Shown piece after piece: positions 15,671-24,577 of a DNA stretch of 64,000 nucleotides. The translations under genes were made by a program, and so were the position numbers. The DNA is from a virus. A model generated the notes under the pieces. The model was given only the letters and a program-made list of their open reading frames with translations, did not search any database and was not told the DNA's origin. The DNA is taken from positions 52,741-116,740 of the IMG/VR virus record IMGVR_UViG_3300035698_001735. The stretch is one strand, 5' to 3'. Numbering within the stretch: position 1 is the first letter of the stretch; each line of letters starts with the position of its first letter.

Positions 15671-16087
15671 ATGAACGACCACCCAACGCTATACATTTTA
15701 ATGCGCAACGATCTAGCTAGCATGAATTCAGGTAAAGCAATGGCCCAGGCATCACATGCTTCTAATGCGTTTGTAAATCGAGTACAGAAGCTAGAAATGT
15801 ATGAGCAAAGCAACGACACTACTCGAGCCTTTGCAAAGTGGATAGCAGGCGCGCAAGGCTTTGGCACGGTACTAGTACTTGCTGTTAACGAAAGACAAAT
15901 GAGAGAATCAGTTAACACAGCAGCCAAGCACGGACTTATAAGCGGCATTGTGCATGACGAAACATATCCGTTGCGAGACGGAGGATCAACACACTTCCTT
16001 CCGCTGGATACCTGTGCTTACATATTCGGAGACAGAAAAAGTCTTGAAGTTAAGGCATGCGTACACGGACTAAAATTACATCCGTGA
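15671..16087 (+). CDS. Pth2-type peptidyl-tRNA hydrolase
   Basis: The 138-residue protein has YILMRNDLASMNSGKAMAQ followed by SHASNAF, and HDETYP with TCAYIFGD near the end, matching the Pth2 family. Pth2 enzymes free tRNA from stalled peptides. In this genome it would keep the many phage tRNAs usable. It has its own promoter. Confidence 0.7.
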   Translation: MNDHPTLYILMRNDLASMNSGKAMAQASHASNAFVNRVQKLEMYEQSNDTTRAFAKWIAGAQGFGTVLVLAVNERQMRESVNTAAKHGLISGIVHDETYPLRDGGSTHFLPLDTCAYIFGDRKSLEVKACVHGLKLHP

Positions 16088-16311
16088 ACATACTAAAAAG
16101 CTTAAAGCTTATTGGTGAGATAGGTGGTATAACAGGCGCTACGCTTGTAGCATTTAATATACCAATAAGCGGATATGGGTTTTTGTTTTACTTATCAAGC
16201 TCAGTTGCTTGGTCTATTGCTTCGTATATGATGAAGGAATGGAGCTTGTTTAGAATGAGCATATTTTTTACAGTTATTAATTTTATGGGGATATACCGAT
16301 GGTTGATATAA
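16084..16311 (+). CDS. Small membrane protein
   Basis: I suggest GTG 16084, which overlaps the upstream stop (GTGA); ATG 16057 is possible. The 75-residue product has three hydrophobic stretches with GGITGATLVAFNI and ending MGIYRWL. It slightly resembles half of a PnuC-type transporter, but the match is weak. Confidence 0.5.
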   Translation: MNILKSLKLIGEIGGITGATLVAFNIPISGYGFLFYLSSSVAWSIASYMMKEWSLFRMSIFFTVINFMGIYRWLI

Positions 16312-16748
16312 TTTTTGACATCGATGGAACAATTGCTAACTTGGATCACAGGTTGGCATATGTACGTTCGCAGCCTAAGAACTGGCCTGCGTTTGCACGA
16401 GGAATTAAGGATGATTTGCCTATTCCTCAAACAATGCATTTGTTGACTACTTTGGCAAAAGCTGGCAACACAATTATATTGTGTTCGGGACGTAATGAAA
16501 AGAGTCGCCAAGACACAATTGATTGGTGCAGGAAGTATGATATTTGGCAGCACATTGCTGACTTGTACATGCGAGCAGATGGTGACTACAGAAGCGACGA
16601 TATCGTTAAGGAGGAATTGCTTGATGAAATTATAAGTCAAGGTTTTGACCCGCACATGGTATTTGACGATCGGCCGCAGGTAGTACGCATGTGGCGCAAG
16701 CGTGGAATATTTGTGCTTGATGTTAATCAGTCCGGTGTTGAGTTCTAG
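16299..16748 (+). CDS. HAD-type polynucleotide 3'-phosphatase-like protein
   Basis: The 149-residue protein starts IIFDIDGTIANLDHR, the HAD motif with nucleophile Asp7 and Asp9, and has ILCSGRNE and VFDDRPQVV. These are as in the C-terminal phosphatase domain of T4 Pnk. Together with the kinase at 14955 it would form a split end-healing pair, with the RNA ligase at 17842 completing repair. Confidence 0.7.
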   Translation: MVDIIFDIDGTIANLDHRLAYVRSQPKNWPAFARGIKDDLPIPQTMHLLTTLAKAGNTIILCSGRNEKSRQDTIDWCRKYDIWQHIADLYMRADGDYRSDDIVKEELLDEIISQGFDPHMVFDDRPQVVRMWRKRGIFVLDVNQSGVEF

Positions 16749-16790
16749 TTACCTTAGCACGTTGACTCTATGTTCAGTTGCGAGAGCAGT

Positions 16791-17054
16791 ATGAAAAAAA
16801 TGTTAGACAAAGTAATACGAGTGCTAGTAGGTACCGACGCTCGTACAGTACAAGCACCAAGCTCTAACGGATCGGCTATAGTTGATCAAGAATTAGGCGT
16901 CGACTCGCAAGAGCTTGGACAAAAATATAAACAAACTACAGGAAGCGAAAAAAATGTTCGGATGGCTCAAGAAAGACCCAAAGAAAAAGTTACAAAAGGA
17001 TTACGAATCACTACTTCATACAGCGATGCAATTTCAACGCAACGGCGACATTAA
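16791..17054 (+). CDS. Doubtful small protein overlapping the DUF6435 gene
   Basis: A frame of about 87 residues starting MKKMLDKVIR. Its first two thirds look protein-like, but its last 100 bases lie in another frame of the better supported gene at 16954. It may be real only in part. Confidence 0.3.
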   Translation: MKKMLDKVIRVLVGTDARTVQAPSSNGSAIVDQELGVDSQELGQKYKQTTGSEKNVRMAQERPKEKVTKGLRITTSYSDAISTQRRH

Positions 17055-17121
17055 AAGCTATTCTGCAACAACCGCAGCAGCTGAAATAGTCCTAGCAAAA
17101 ATTAAATCTTTAGAAACCTAA
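16954..17121 (+). CDS. DUF6435-like protein
   Basis: ATG 16954 has AGGAAG upstream and gives MFGWLKKDPKKKLQKDYE, then MQFQRNGDIKSY, the complete pattern of the small bacterial and phage family DUF6435. It is 55 residues, the usual size, and probably forms a helical hairpin. Function is unknown. Confidence 0.65.
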   Translation: MFGWLKKDPKKKLQKDYESLLHTAMQFQRNGDIKSYSATTAAAEIVLAKIKSLET

Positions 17122-17153
17122 CACTTTACCACAATCACAGGATCCCAATACTA

Positions 17154-17408
17154 GTGAATAGACGAGGTTTTTTAAAAGGAATGGGTTTGGTATTGGCCGC
17201 GCCTGCTTATATTAAGGCCGAGAACCTAATGGGACTGTGGTTGCCCCTAGAACGAAGAATATTATGCGGCCCTCAGTGTCAGCGTGTGGCCTTGGGTATG
17301 CAAGGGCTTGATTGGACAGAAGAGACGATCAAAAATCTGGCAGCGACCATCAGAAATGAAATAGATGCCGATCTTCTATCGCGAATAAGGTCTGAAGAAT
17401 ACGAATAA
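17154..17408 (+). CDS. Protein with twin-arginine-type signal peptide
   Basis: A GTG start gives MNRRGFLKGMGLVLAAPAYIKAEN, a classic Tat signal (RRGFLK) with an AxA-type cut site. The mature part is about 60 residues with CGPQC. Similar short proteins occur in marine T4-like phages. Export by the host Tat system is inferred from the signal alone. Confidence 0.6.
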   Translation: MNRRGFLKGMGLVLAAPAYIKAENLMGLWLPLERRILCGPQCQRVALGMQGLDWTEETIKNLAATIRNEIDADLLSRIRSEEYE

Positions 17409-17492
17409 ATGATTTGGATAGTTTGGGGGCAAAAGCAGACACTTTAAACTTACCAGCTAAGTAAGCTACAACGTAAGCTATAAAGTAAACTA

Positions 17493-17520
17493 AGAAAAGA
17501 CGAGCTTGCTCGTCTTTTCT
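17493..17520 (+). terminator. Rho-independent terminator
   Basis: A 13-base perfect stem (AGAAAAGACGAGC / GCTCGTCTTTTCT) with a two-base centre and T-run on each strand. A closely related hairpin lies at 50805. Confidence 0.85.
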
Positions 17521-17521
17521 G

Positions 17522-17550
17522 TTGACTACGCATTACACAACTGCTATAAT
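17522..17550 (+). promoter_or_regulatory. Sigma70-type promoter
   Basis: TTGACT at 17522-17527, 17-base spacer, TATAAT at 17545-17550, directly after the terminator. Confidence 0.8.
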
Positions 17551-17585
17551 GTATGTATGTATACAATTAATCAATAGAGAGATGT

Positions 17586-17822
17586 ATGGCTAATAAATTT
17601 AGAGTTTTATTTATTCCCGCGCTAGAGCTAACAAAGGCAGAGTTCATTAGTGAGACTGTGTTTAGTTATGAGCAAGCCGTGGCCATCAAAGACGCGATAG
17701 CAACCTATACGTTAATGCTTCATGAGCATAGTATTATGAAGGATTTTAGCAATATTGCATTAATTGAAGAATGTGTGGATGGCGAATGGCTAGAAGCCGA
17801 TTTCGACGAATACGAAATTTAA
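17586..17822 (+). CDS. Hypothetical protein
   Basis: A 78-residue acidic product, first gene of the RNA ligase operon, with AGAGAG upstream. No family is recognised. Confidence 0.55.
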   Translation: MANKFRVLFIPALELTKAEFISETVFSYEQAVAIKDAIATYTLMLHEHSIMKDFSNIALIEECVDGEWLEADFDEYEI

Positions 17823-17841
17823 CAGACAAGAGCATAGAATT

Positions 17842-19023
17842 ATGAAATACGAATTTCCAGTAATTAATCACATTAATGACGTATTGCCGCACATCAAAGG
17901 CAGAGACGAATTCATCGTTGCCGAACGGGACAACTATACTATTATCAATTACGTAGTAACACAGCCCGATACGTTTCCTGATGTTAAAGTAGCAGGCGGC
18001 AATGCTAGCATGCGTAACGAACGATCATACGCTAAACGTGTATTACGCGAGTGCCGTGGCTTAGTCTTTGACAAAGCAGGCAATGTAATGTCGCGACGGT
18101 TCCATAAGTTCTTTAATGTTAACGAACGCGAGGAAACACTTGCTCACCGCATTGACTTGTCAGAGCCGCATGTTATTATAGAGAAGCTAGATGGCTCTAT
18201 GATTACGCCTTTGCACTTCAACGGCTTTATTCGCTGGGGTACTAAGATGGGCGTCACTGACGTAGGCATGGCTGCTGAAGAGTTTGTAGTTGATCATTAT
18301 AATTATGTTGACTTTGCTAACTACGCACATGCACACGGTGTTACTCCTATCTTTGAATTTTGTTCACGAGATAACCGTATCGTAGTTGACTATCCAGAAG
18401 ATCGCTTAGTGCTGTTAGCTATGCGTAACAAAGTCACTGGCGACTATACTAATTATAAAGATTTACTAAGTATTGCTGCTAAGTTTGATATTGACGTAGT
18501 TAAGGCATACCCTGGTACTGTTGAATCAATGGAACACCTAGTTGAAACAATACGTGATGAAAAAGAAGGCGAAGGTTGGATTATCCGCTTTGACGACGGT
18601 CACATGCTTAAGATTAAAAACGAAACGTATGTCCGTTTGCACAAGACTAAAGATCGCATACGCTTCGAACGCAACCTAGTTGATGTAATACTTAACAATG
18701 AGTTAGATGACTTAAAAGCGTTTATGATTGGTCCAGATTTAGAACGTGCAATACAGTACGAGAAGGACTTCTGGGAAGCAATAAACAGCTATGTGGCATT
18801 TGTTAAAGACACCGCTCAGCCACATGTATTGAGCGGCGACCGGAAGGCGTTTGCAGATGTGTCAAGCGACTGGGATGGCAGATTGCGTGGCTTAGTATTT
18901 TCGTTGTTTGATAACAAGGACGCGAAGGAAGTTGTTATTAAATTATTACAAAAGAACATGGGATCTAACGTACGATTTGATTCCTTTAAAACATTATTCT
19001 TATCTAACTGCAAGTGGAACTAA
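17842..19023 (+). CDS. T4 Rnl1-type RNA ligase
   Basis: The 393-residue protein has the ligase nucleotidyl motif EKLDGSM with Lys115 as the AMP acceptor, preceded by ECRGLVF and FHKFFNVNE, and followed by EGWIIRF and KIKNETYV. Order and length match T4 gp63. The enzyme reseals cleaved tRNA anticodon loops after 5' kinase and 3' phosphatase action, encoded nearby. Confidence 0.85.
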   Translation: MKYEFPVINHINDVLPHIKGRDEFIVAERDNYTIINYVVTQPDTFPDVKVAGGNASMRNERSYAKRVLRECRGLVFDKAGNVMSRRFHKFFNVNEREETLAHRIDLSEPHVIIEKLDGSMITPLHFNGFIRWGTKMGVTDVGMAAEEFVVDHYNYVDFANYAHAHGVTPIFEFCSRDNRIVVDYPEDRLVLLAMRNKVTGDYTNYKDLLSIAAKFDIDVVKAYPGTVESMEHLVETIRDEKEGEGWIIRFDDGHMLKIKNETYVRLHKTKDRIRFERNLVDVILNNELDDLKAFMIGPDLERAIQYEKDFWEAINSYVAFVKDTAQPHVLSGDRKAFADVSSDWDGRLRGLVFSLFDNKDAKEVVIKLLQKNMGSNVRFDSFKTLFLSNCKWN

Positions 19024-19024
19024 T

Positions 19025-19453
19025 ATGAATAACGATCCTTACATTACGCAGACAGAAGTAGTTACTACGCACTTCTACAATAAAGATTACGGTGACCGTC
19101 GCATGTGTAAATGCGGTCACCTATACGAACGCCACTTTGATTGGCACGAACAAATGGAAGCAGTTGGGTGTAAGTATTGCGGCTGTACTAAATTTGAAGA
19201 ACGCGGGGACGTAAATGTCCTAGGTACAACTGAAATTTCACTGCTGTGTGTTAACGAAGCACTGGGCTGCGATCACGAGCGCCAAATGACAGATACAGAG
19301 TTACTTGGTTATGCGCGTGAGTATTATAAAGAATGTTACATAACTGATGCCAGCGACGACCAGACACGGCTAGTACACCTTGCTATTCAGGCTCTTGTAG
19401 AAGCTATTATTACAGAGCGATGGGGCGAAGTAGACCCAGATCTTATTACATAA
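19025..19453 (+). CDS. Hypothetical zinc-binding protein
   Basis: ATG 19025 follows the ligase stop by one base. The 142-residue product has CKCGHLYERHF and CKYCGCTKF, likely a four-cysteine zinc site. The C-terminal half is helical. No family is named. Confidence 0.6.
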   Translation: MNNDPYITQTEVVTTHFYNKDYGDRRMCKCGHLYERHFDWHEQMEAVGCKYCGCTKFEERGDVNVLGTTEISLLCVNEALGCDHERQMTDTELLGYAREYYKECYITDASDDQTRLVHLAIQALVEAIITERWGEVDPDLIT

Positions 19454-19457
19454 GCAG

Positions 19458-19486
19458 TTGACAAACGCTAAATAATAGTGTACACT
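19458..19486 (+). promoter_or_regulatory. Sigma70-type promoter
   Basis: TTGACA at 19458-19463, 17-base spacer, TACACT at 19481-19486. Confidence 0.65.
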
Positions 19487-19541
19487 GTACAAGCTAAGAG
19501 ATAGACTTTTAGCACCCACATACAAGCAGAGGATTTTTGCT

Positions 19542-20600
19542 ATGACGAAGAAATATGATGCCCTGGTATTCATCGGGCGATTTTCACCTTTCCACAACGG
19601 ACACAAGCAGGTTATTGACCACGCACTTACTATGACTGATCGAGTCATTGTTCTTATTGGCTCGGCTAATCGCTCACGTTCTATACGCAACCCTTTTACC
19701 TTTAGCGAACGCCGCACAATGATCTATCAGTCGTACGACGGCGACTTACGAGACACAATGGATAAGATTGCTATTGCTCCGCTTAACGATATGACTTACA
19801 ACGACGATCGTTGGATTGAACAAGTGCAAACACTTGTCAATCAAGAGCTTGCTGACGATGATGCTAAGGTTGGTCTTATTGGCTGGGACAAAGATAACAG
19901 CAGCTACTATTTAAAATTATTCCCAACATGGGCTAGTGAATCAGTTCATGCTACTACTAATATTAACGCAACTGATTTGCGTGCTCTGTTTTGGACTTAC
20001 GGTACTAGCGCACATTGGCAAGACAAAGGTATTGCAACTACTTCGTTACTTAAAGAATCAGTACCAGAAGCAGTATATGCTAACCTTAAGTGTTTTGCAA
20101 GTAGAGCAGATTATGCACAGTTGCGCATCGAGAAAGACTTTGTAGAAAAGTACAAAGAGTCAGTTAAAAAGTATCCACGCATCGAACACACAGTAGATGC
20201 AGTAGTTGTGCAAAGTGGACACATACTATTAATCCGTAGACGTGCCGAACCGGGCAAAGGCCTATGGGCGTTACCAGGGGGCTTTGTCAACCTCGACGAA
20301 ACACTTAAAACTGCCATGTTACGCGAGTTACGCGAGGAAACTAAAATTAAGGTTCCCGAAGCTGTACTGCGTGGTTCTATTATGAGCAGCAAGTGTTATG
20401 ATGATCCTCATCGCTCGGATCGCGGTCGTTTGATTACACAAGCATTTCACATTGCGCTCGATAGTCAAACTGAGTTGCCTAAGGTTAAGGGCTCGGATGA
20501 TGCAGACAAAGCACGCTGGGTTCCGCTTAGTAAACTAAACCCATGTGAGTTGTTTGAAGATCATTACTTTATTATTTCAGATATGCTTGGAGGTATATAA
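19542..20600 (+). CDS. nadM: Bifunctional NMN adenylyltransferase / Nudix hydrolase
   Basis: Residues 12-21 (GRFSPFHNGH) are the nucleotidyltransferase motif of NadM-type enzymes; SANRSRSIRNPF and the later Nudix box (residues 246-268, GGF...E...REET) show a second domain. The first half makes NAD from NMN and ATP; the Nudix half hydrolyses ADP-ribose-type compounds. With the NMN-forming enzyme at 21478 it forms a two-step NAD salvage route. Confidence 0.9.
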   Translation: MTKKYDALVFIGRFSPFHNGHKQVIDHALTMTDRVIVLIGSANRSRSIRNPFTFSERRTMIYQSYDGDLRDTMDKIAIAPLNDMTYNDDRWIEQVQTLVNQELADDDAKVGLIGWDKDNSSYYLKLFPTWASESVHATTNINATDLRALFWTYGTSAHWQDKGIATTSLLKESVPEAVYANLKCFASRADYAQLRIEKDFVEKYKESVKKYPRIEHTVDAVVVQSGHILLIRRRAEPGKGLWALPGGFVNLDETLKTAMLRELREETKIKVPEAVLRGSIMSSKCYDDPHRSDRGRLITQAFHIALDSQTELPKVKGSDDADKARWVPLSKLNPCELFEDHYFIISDMLGGI

Positions 20601-20983
20601 TGGCTAGGAGAAAAATTACAGCACCAGTCGGCGGTACGCTAGTCAAGTCAAGTAACGGGAAAAAGGTAAAATACGCAGATCAAATTTGGATTAACCTCGA
20701 ACATACTTCAGTCGAAGACTTAGCAATACAATTGCAACGTGTTTTAAAAGACCACGGTGATGAATACGAAGACATGGACTTTGGCGAAGACGAGGAGTGC
20801 GGGTGCTACGGTGGATGCAGTTGCCCTGTTGCATACTTTATACAAGGCCGACGACGCGAAAACGACATAGAGTATAGTATTCGCGTCGAAAAAGAGACAG
20901 AGGACAACGACCGCCAAGTTACTAGAGACCTGGCCGAATTCAACCGCTTAAGAATAAAACTAGGCAAGGAAGAAGGAGAGTAA
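20600..20983 (+). CDS. Hypothetical acidic protein with a cysteine cluster
   Basis: The start overlaps the previous stop (TAATG). The 127 residues contain EECGCYGGCSCP, a possible metal site, and many acidic residues. It lies between the two NAD salvage genes. No family is recognised. Confidence 0.55.
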   Translation: MARRKITAPVGGTLVKSSNGKKVKYADQIWINLEHTSVEDLAIQLQRVLKDHGDEYEDMDFGEDEECGCYGGCSCPVAYFIQGRRRENDIEYSIRVEKETEDNDRQVTRDLAEFNRLRIKLGKEEGE

Positions 20984-20984
20984 C

Positions 20985-21317
20985 ATGCAAGATTACTGGG
21001 ATTTAACTAATAAGGAAAAAGAGCTAACAACTGCGCTTGCTAAGGTAAAGGAAGACCTAGATAAAGCACAGAAAGCAATTGACGCTAACCCCGAATACAT
21101 GTTAGCGGAACTAATACACAAACTCACGTGTAGTAGCAACCACACTGACCAATGCGGATGGCATTACGAAACATGGGATAAGCCAGAGTCCACTCGCAGA
21201 AGGTATGCTGATCGTGCTAAACAAGTTGCTTATATTATTTCTCCGCACGTAGGACATGATGCGCAGAAGCAGTGCGTATTTATGAATGAACTACTAAGAG
21301 CAGCAAGGGGTTATTAA
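20985..21317 (+). CDS. Hypothetical coiled-coil protein
   Basis: The 110-residue product starts with a charged helix (NKEKELTTALAKVKEDLDK) likely to coil, and ends with a histidine- and cysteine-containing region. GGAGAG precedes the ATG. Unknown function. Confidence 0.55.
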   Translation: MQDYWDLTNKEKELTTALAKVKEDLDKAQKAIDANPEYMLAELIHKLTCSSNHTDQCGWHYETWDKPESTRRRYADRAKQVAYIISPHVGHDAQKQCVFMNELLRAARGY

Positions 21318-21391
21318 TGAAAATTATTACACCAGGCAGAGAGCAACGCGGAGAAGACCTAGCCACAAAGCAAGATTGGAGCGGATTTTAA
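21317..21391 (+). CDS. Possible 24-residue peptide
   Basis: A tiny frame that overlaps the previous stop (TAATG) and ends seven bases before the next -35 element. It has no independent ribosome site and may be chance. Confidence 0.25.
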   Translation: MKIITPGREQRGEDLATKQDWSGF

Positions 21392-21397
21392 ATGCAG

Positions 21398-21426
21398 TTG
21401 ACAATAACGTTAATTGCTGTTATAAT
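21398..21426 (+). promoter_or_regulatory. Sigma70-type promoter, perfect hexamers
   Basis: TTGACA at 21398-21403, 17-base spacer, TATAAT at 21421-21426. A CTAGAC...GTCTAG palindrome at 21432-21450 follows near the start point and may be an operator. Confidence 0.85.
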
Positions 21427-21477
21427 AAAGTCTAGACGATAGACGTCTAGCAATACAACTGTAAAGGAGATTTACAA

Positions 21478-22869
21478 ATGAACACACAGAATATTTTGTT
21501 TTTGGTAGACAGTTATAAGTTGAGCCACTTTTTACAATACCCCGAAGGTGCTGAATACGTTAGCTCTTACATCGAGAGCCGCGGCGGCAAATGGGATCGC
21601 ACTGTATTCTTTGGATTACAGATGTTCTTGAAAAAGTACTTAAGCTCACCTATTACGCTTGAGATGATTGACGAAGCAGATGAATTTTATACTGCACACG
21701 GTGAGCCATTTAACCGCGCAGGCTGGATGCACATTTTAGAAGAGCACGCAGGCGAACTTCCTGTTATGATAGAAGCATTGCCGGAAGGTACAGTAATTGA
21801 AACACGCAACGTACTAGTGCAACTTGTTAATACCGATCCACTAGTTCCTTGGTTGACTAGCTTTTTAGAAACTGCGCTGTTGCGTGCTGTTTGGTATCCG
21901 ACTACTGTTTCTACTAATTCGTTCGCAGCTAAAGAAATTATTTACAAGTCTTTACAAGAAACAGCAGACGATGCCGATGCTGAAATTATGTTTAAGTTAC
22001 ATGACTTCGGAGCACGTGGTGTTAGCTCACATGAATCAGCTGAAATAGGCGGTATAGGACATTTAGTACACTACATGGGTTCAGACAATGTTGAAGCTAT
22101 AGTAGCTGCAAAACGGTATTACGACGAACCGATGGCAGCATTTTCAATTCCTGCGAGTGAGCACAGTACAATTACATCGTGGGGCAGAGACGGCGAAGTT
22201 GACGCTTATCGCAACATGCTTAAGCAGTTTGGAAAGCCAGGTGCGCTTGTTGCTTGCGTATCAGACAGTTATGATATCTACAATGCAACTGAAAACATCT
22301 GGGGTGACATGCTGCTTGAAGAAGTAAAAGCAAGCGGCGCAACACTTATTATTCGTCCTGATTCTGGCAATCCTGAAACAGTACCAGTTGAGATTATCGA
22401 GAAGCTAATGGATAAGGTTGGTTACACTATTAACACCAAGGGCTATAAAGTGCTGCCTGATTACTTCCGCGTTTTACAAGGCGACGGTATTAACAGCGAC
22501 AGTATTGCAGCTATCCTAGCAAACATGAAAGCCAAGAACCTAAGCGCAAGTAACATTGCATTTGGTCAAGGCGGTGGATTGTTACAGCAACTTGATCGTG
22601 ACACTTTGCAGTTTGCTATGAAAGCAAGTGCAATTAGAGTTAACGGTGTGTGGAGAGATGTTTATAAAGATCCTATTACTGATAAAGGCAAGCGCAGTAA
22701 GCGCGGACGTTTAGCGTTAATAAAGGTTGGCGATGAATATCAAACCGTGCGTGAAGATGCAAATACGTTAGAAACTAACTTGTTAAAGCCAGTGTATGCT
22801 AGCGGCACTCTTCTTAACAACACTACGTTTGCAGAAGTACGCGATCGGGCTGCGCTCGGCCTTAAGTAG
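21478..22869 (+). CDS. nadV: Nicotinamide phosphoribosyltransferase
   Basis: The 463-residue protein has LVDSYKLSHFLQYPEG at the start, then KLHDFGARGVSS, SIPASEHST and IRPDSGNPE, the diagnostic set of NAMPT/NadV enzymes. It turns nicotinamide and PRPP into NMN. With nadM at 19542 this gives a complete path from nicotinamide to NAD, the gene pair named NARP2 in phages that restore NAD after host defence systems deplete it. Confidence 0.95.
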   Translation: MNTQNILFLVDSYKLSHFLQYPEGAEYVSSYIESRGGKWDRTVFFGLQMFLKKYLSSPITLEMIDEADEFYTAHGEPFNRAGWMHILEEHAGELPVMIEALPEGTVIETRNVLVQLVNTDPLVPWLTSFLETALLRAVWYPTTVSTNSFAAKEIIYKSLQETADDADAEIMFKLHDFGARGVSSHESAEIGGIGHLVHYMGSDNVEAIVAAKRYYDEPMAAFSIPASEHSTITSWGRDGEVDAYRNMLKQFGKPGALVACVSDSYDIYNATENIWGDMLLEEVKASGATLIIRPDSGNPETVPVEIIEKLMDKVGYTINTKGYKVLPDYFRVLQGDGINSDSIAAILANMKAKNLSASNIAFGQGGGLLQQLDRDTLQFAMKASAIRVNGVWRDVYKDPITDKGKRSKRGRLALIKVGDEYQTVREDANTLETNLLKPVYASGTLLNNTTFAEVRDRAALGLK

Positions 22870-22877
22870 AAACAATA

Positions 22878-22905
22878 AAAAGGCGGGCGGAAACGTTCGC
22901 CTTTT
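22878..22905 (+). terminator. Rho-independent terminator after nadV
   Basis: Stem AAAAGGCG / CGCCTTTT extended by wobble pairs around a GAAA loop, followed by T-rich sequence. Confidence 0.8.
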
Positions 22906-22908
22906 CTC

Positions 22909-22937
22909 TTGACTAAAATTGGCATTAGTGGTATAAT
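22909..22937 (+). promoter_or_regulatory. Sigma70-type promoter
   Basis: TTGACT at 22909-22914, 17-base spacer, TATAAT at 22932-22937. Confidence 0.8.
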
Positions 22938-22955
22938 AGAGTAAGGAGAATTAAT

Positions 22956-23684
22956 ATGACTTTAGATATATTTGGTGAAGACTCTTCACGAGTTTGTAAA
23001 TACTTGCATGATCCGTTAGCAATAATACTAGCCGGACATAAAACAGATGATGATATGTACTGCGGCGAGACAACACAATCGCTGTTGATTACTCAACAGG
23101 TCAGTACAAGTAACTACAAACATACCCAAGTTCAGGTGCTCGATGAGCATCTTATGTTAGCGAAGAAAATTAGACTCTACTACCAAAATAAGCTTACCTT
23201 GCAATTTCTTAATGGCAACGCTCCTAGCTTGACTCCGTTTCGGCAAGATTTATTAACTCTGTTATCAGGAGATGCGCTTTCTTTAAGAGAAGATCACAAG
23301 CCTATGCTAGCTGTGTTGCCGAGGTTTTATAAAGAGGATATCTATCAAGATCGGTTGCAAAAGAACTTTACTATGATAAACTCGGACGTATTTGAAACTC
23401 CGGAACGCATGCACAATCATACAGAAGAATGGAAGCTTGTTACGGCCGACGAACCTTATCAAATACGAATGACTAAGAAGGAAAGAGTTCGAGTATACTG
23501 GTACTACAATGCCAAGAACGAATTACTTAAGATTCCTATTTCGTTAAAGAATCCTCTAGCGCCGTTATTTGAAAAATGCACAAACACTCCGACTGTTACG
23601 TTTACTGGTGATTACTATGCGGACTGTATGATGGGTCGTAACTTAACATATTGGTCAATGGATAACTGGAATATAGAATTATGA
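22956..23684 (+). CDS. Hypothetical protein
   Basis: The 242-residue product has a strong AAGGAG site and its own promoter. No motif is recognised. The stop overlaps the next start by four bases. Confidence 0.6.
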   Translation: MTLDIFGEDSSRVCKYLHDPLAIILAGHKTDDDMYCGETTQSLLITQQVSTSNYKHTQVQVLDEHLMLAKKIRLYYQNKLTLQFLNGNAPSLTPFRQDLLTLLSGDALSLREDHKPMLAVLPRFYKEDIYQDRLQKNFTMINSDVFETPERMHNHTEEWKLVTADEPYQIRMTKKERVRVYWYYNAKNELLKIPISLKNPLAPLFEKCTNTPTVTFTGDYYADCMMGRNLTYWSMDNWNIEL

Positions 23685-24082
23685 AGATAGGACTTTCGTT
23701 AAGCAAATGTTTGCCTGACATCATATACGGTACCGTAGATTACAACGACGTAATGTTAATTATAACCGGCACCTGTGTTGAGGAATGGGATGACAAAAAT
23801 TGTGATCTTATGTGGGGCGAATATCGGTATATCAGATCGGTGTGGCGGCAGTATCCTGAAAAAGATAAGCTGATGTTTGTAGCAATGATAAAGCGTCTTG
23901 CTAACGATGGCAAGTTGCATCAGCCCCGTTTGTTCGACGCACGCCCGCCGCAGATGCACTACTGTTGGCTCGATACTATGATTACTTCTGCTGACATGCA
24001 GCACAATCCAACAGCAGAGAAGCTATGGAATCAGTATAAATTAATACAACAGTTAGGCGGTAAAAGTACACCTAGTGTATAA
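23681..24082 (+). CDS. Conserved hypothetical protein
   Basis: The 133 residues begin MKIGLSLSKCLPDI and include LHQPRLF followed by YCWLDT, a pattern I associate with uncharacterised phage proteins. The start overlaps the upstream stop (ATGA). A late promoter motif overlaps its stop. Confidence 0.55.
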   Translation: MKIGLSLSKCLPDIIYGTVDYNDVMLIITGTCVEEWDDKNCDLMWGEYRYIRSVWRQYPEKDKLMFVAMIKRLANDGKLHQPRLFDARPPQMHYCWLDTMITSADMQHNPTAEKLWNQYKLIQQLGGKSTPSV

Positions 24083-24085
24083 ATA
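24078..24085 (+). promoter_or_regulatory. T4-type late promoter motif TATAAATA
   Basis: Lies 21 bases before ATG 24107 with AAAGGAG between. Confidence 0.6.
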
Positions 24086-24106
24086 CGTAAAGGAGTATAA
24101 ATCTTT

Positions 24107-24577
24107 ATGGATCATTGCCGCGTAACAACACACTTATCTACCCTGTTTTTAGTACTTTGTATTATTTTATCAACCCTGTTAATTAGTATGGTAATATATG
24201 ATTATCATCACAGAACTCCTTTAATTAACGTTTCCGCCCGCGCACTAGGACCTGCATACCCCGGCGGGGTAGCAAAGATTGAATTTAGATATACTCGACA
24301 TTTTATAATGCCGGCTCGAGTATTAGATAGATGGATAGTATGCGACGACGGCGCACTTACATCTCCTACTTCTCTTTTCAGCCTAGCTGACAAGCCGGCT
24401 TGGCCGGCCGGAACTAACATGAAACACATTCTGCGTATCGTTATTCCGTCTGATATTAAACCAGGGCAGTTTTGTCATTACGGAACATCTATAAAATTTA
24501 AACGTATGATTCTTCCGGACGTAATTATTAATAATCCGCCTACAAGTACCCCAATAAAAATTATTCCTAACAGCTAA
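24107..24577 (+). CDS. Membrane-anchored late protein
   Basis: The 156-residue product has one N-terminal helix (about 9-31) and a probably extracytoplasmic beta-rich domain with two cysteines. It follows a late promoter motif. No family is recognised. Confidence 0.55.
   Translation: MDHCRVTTHLSTLFLVLCIILSTLLISMVIYDYHHRTPLINVSARALGPAYPGGVAKIEFRYTRHFIMPARVLDRWIVCDDGALTSPTSLFSLADKPAWPAGTNMKHILRIVIPSDIKPGQFCHYGTSIKFKRMILPDVIINNPPTSTPIKIIPNS

Noticed and set aside
18908-19024. Upstream extension of the zinc-binding gene at 19025
   Set aside because: It would overlap the RNA ligase by 116 bases in another frame; ATG 19025 follows the ligase stop directly.
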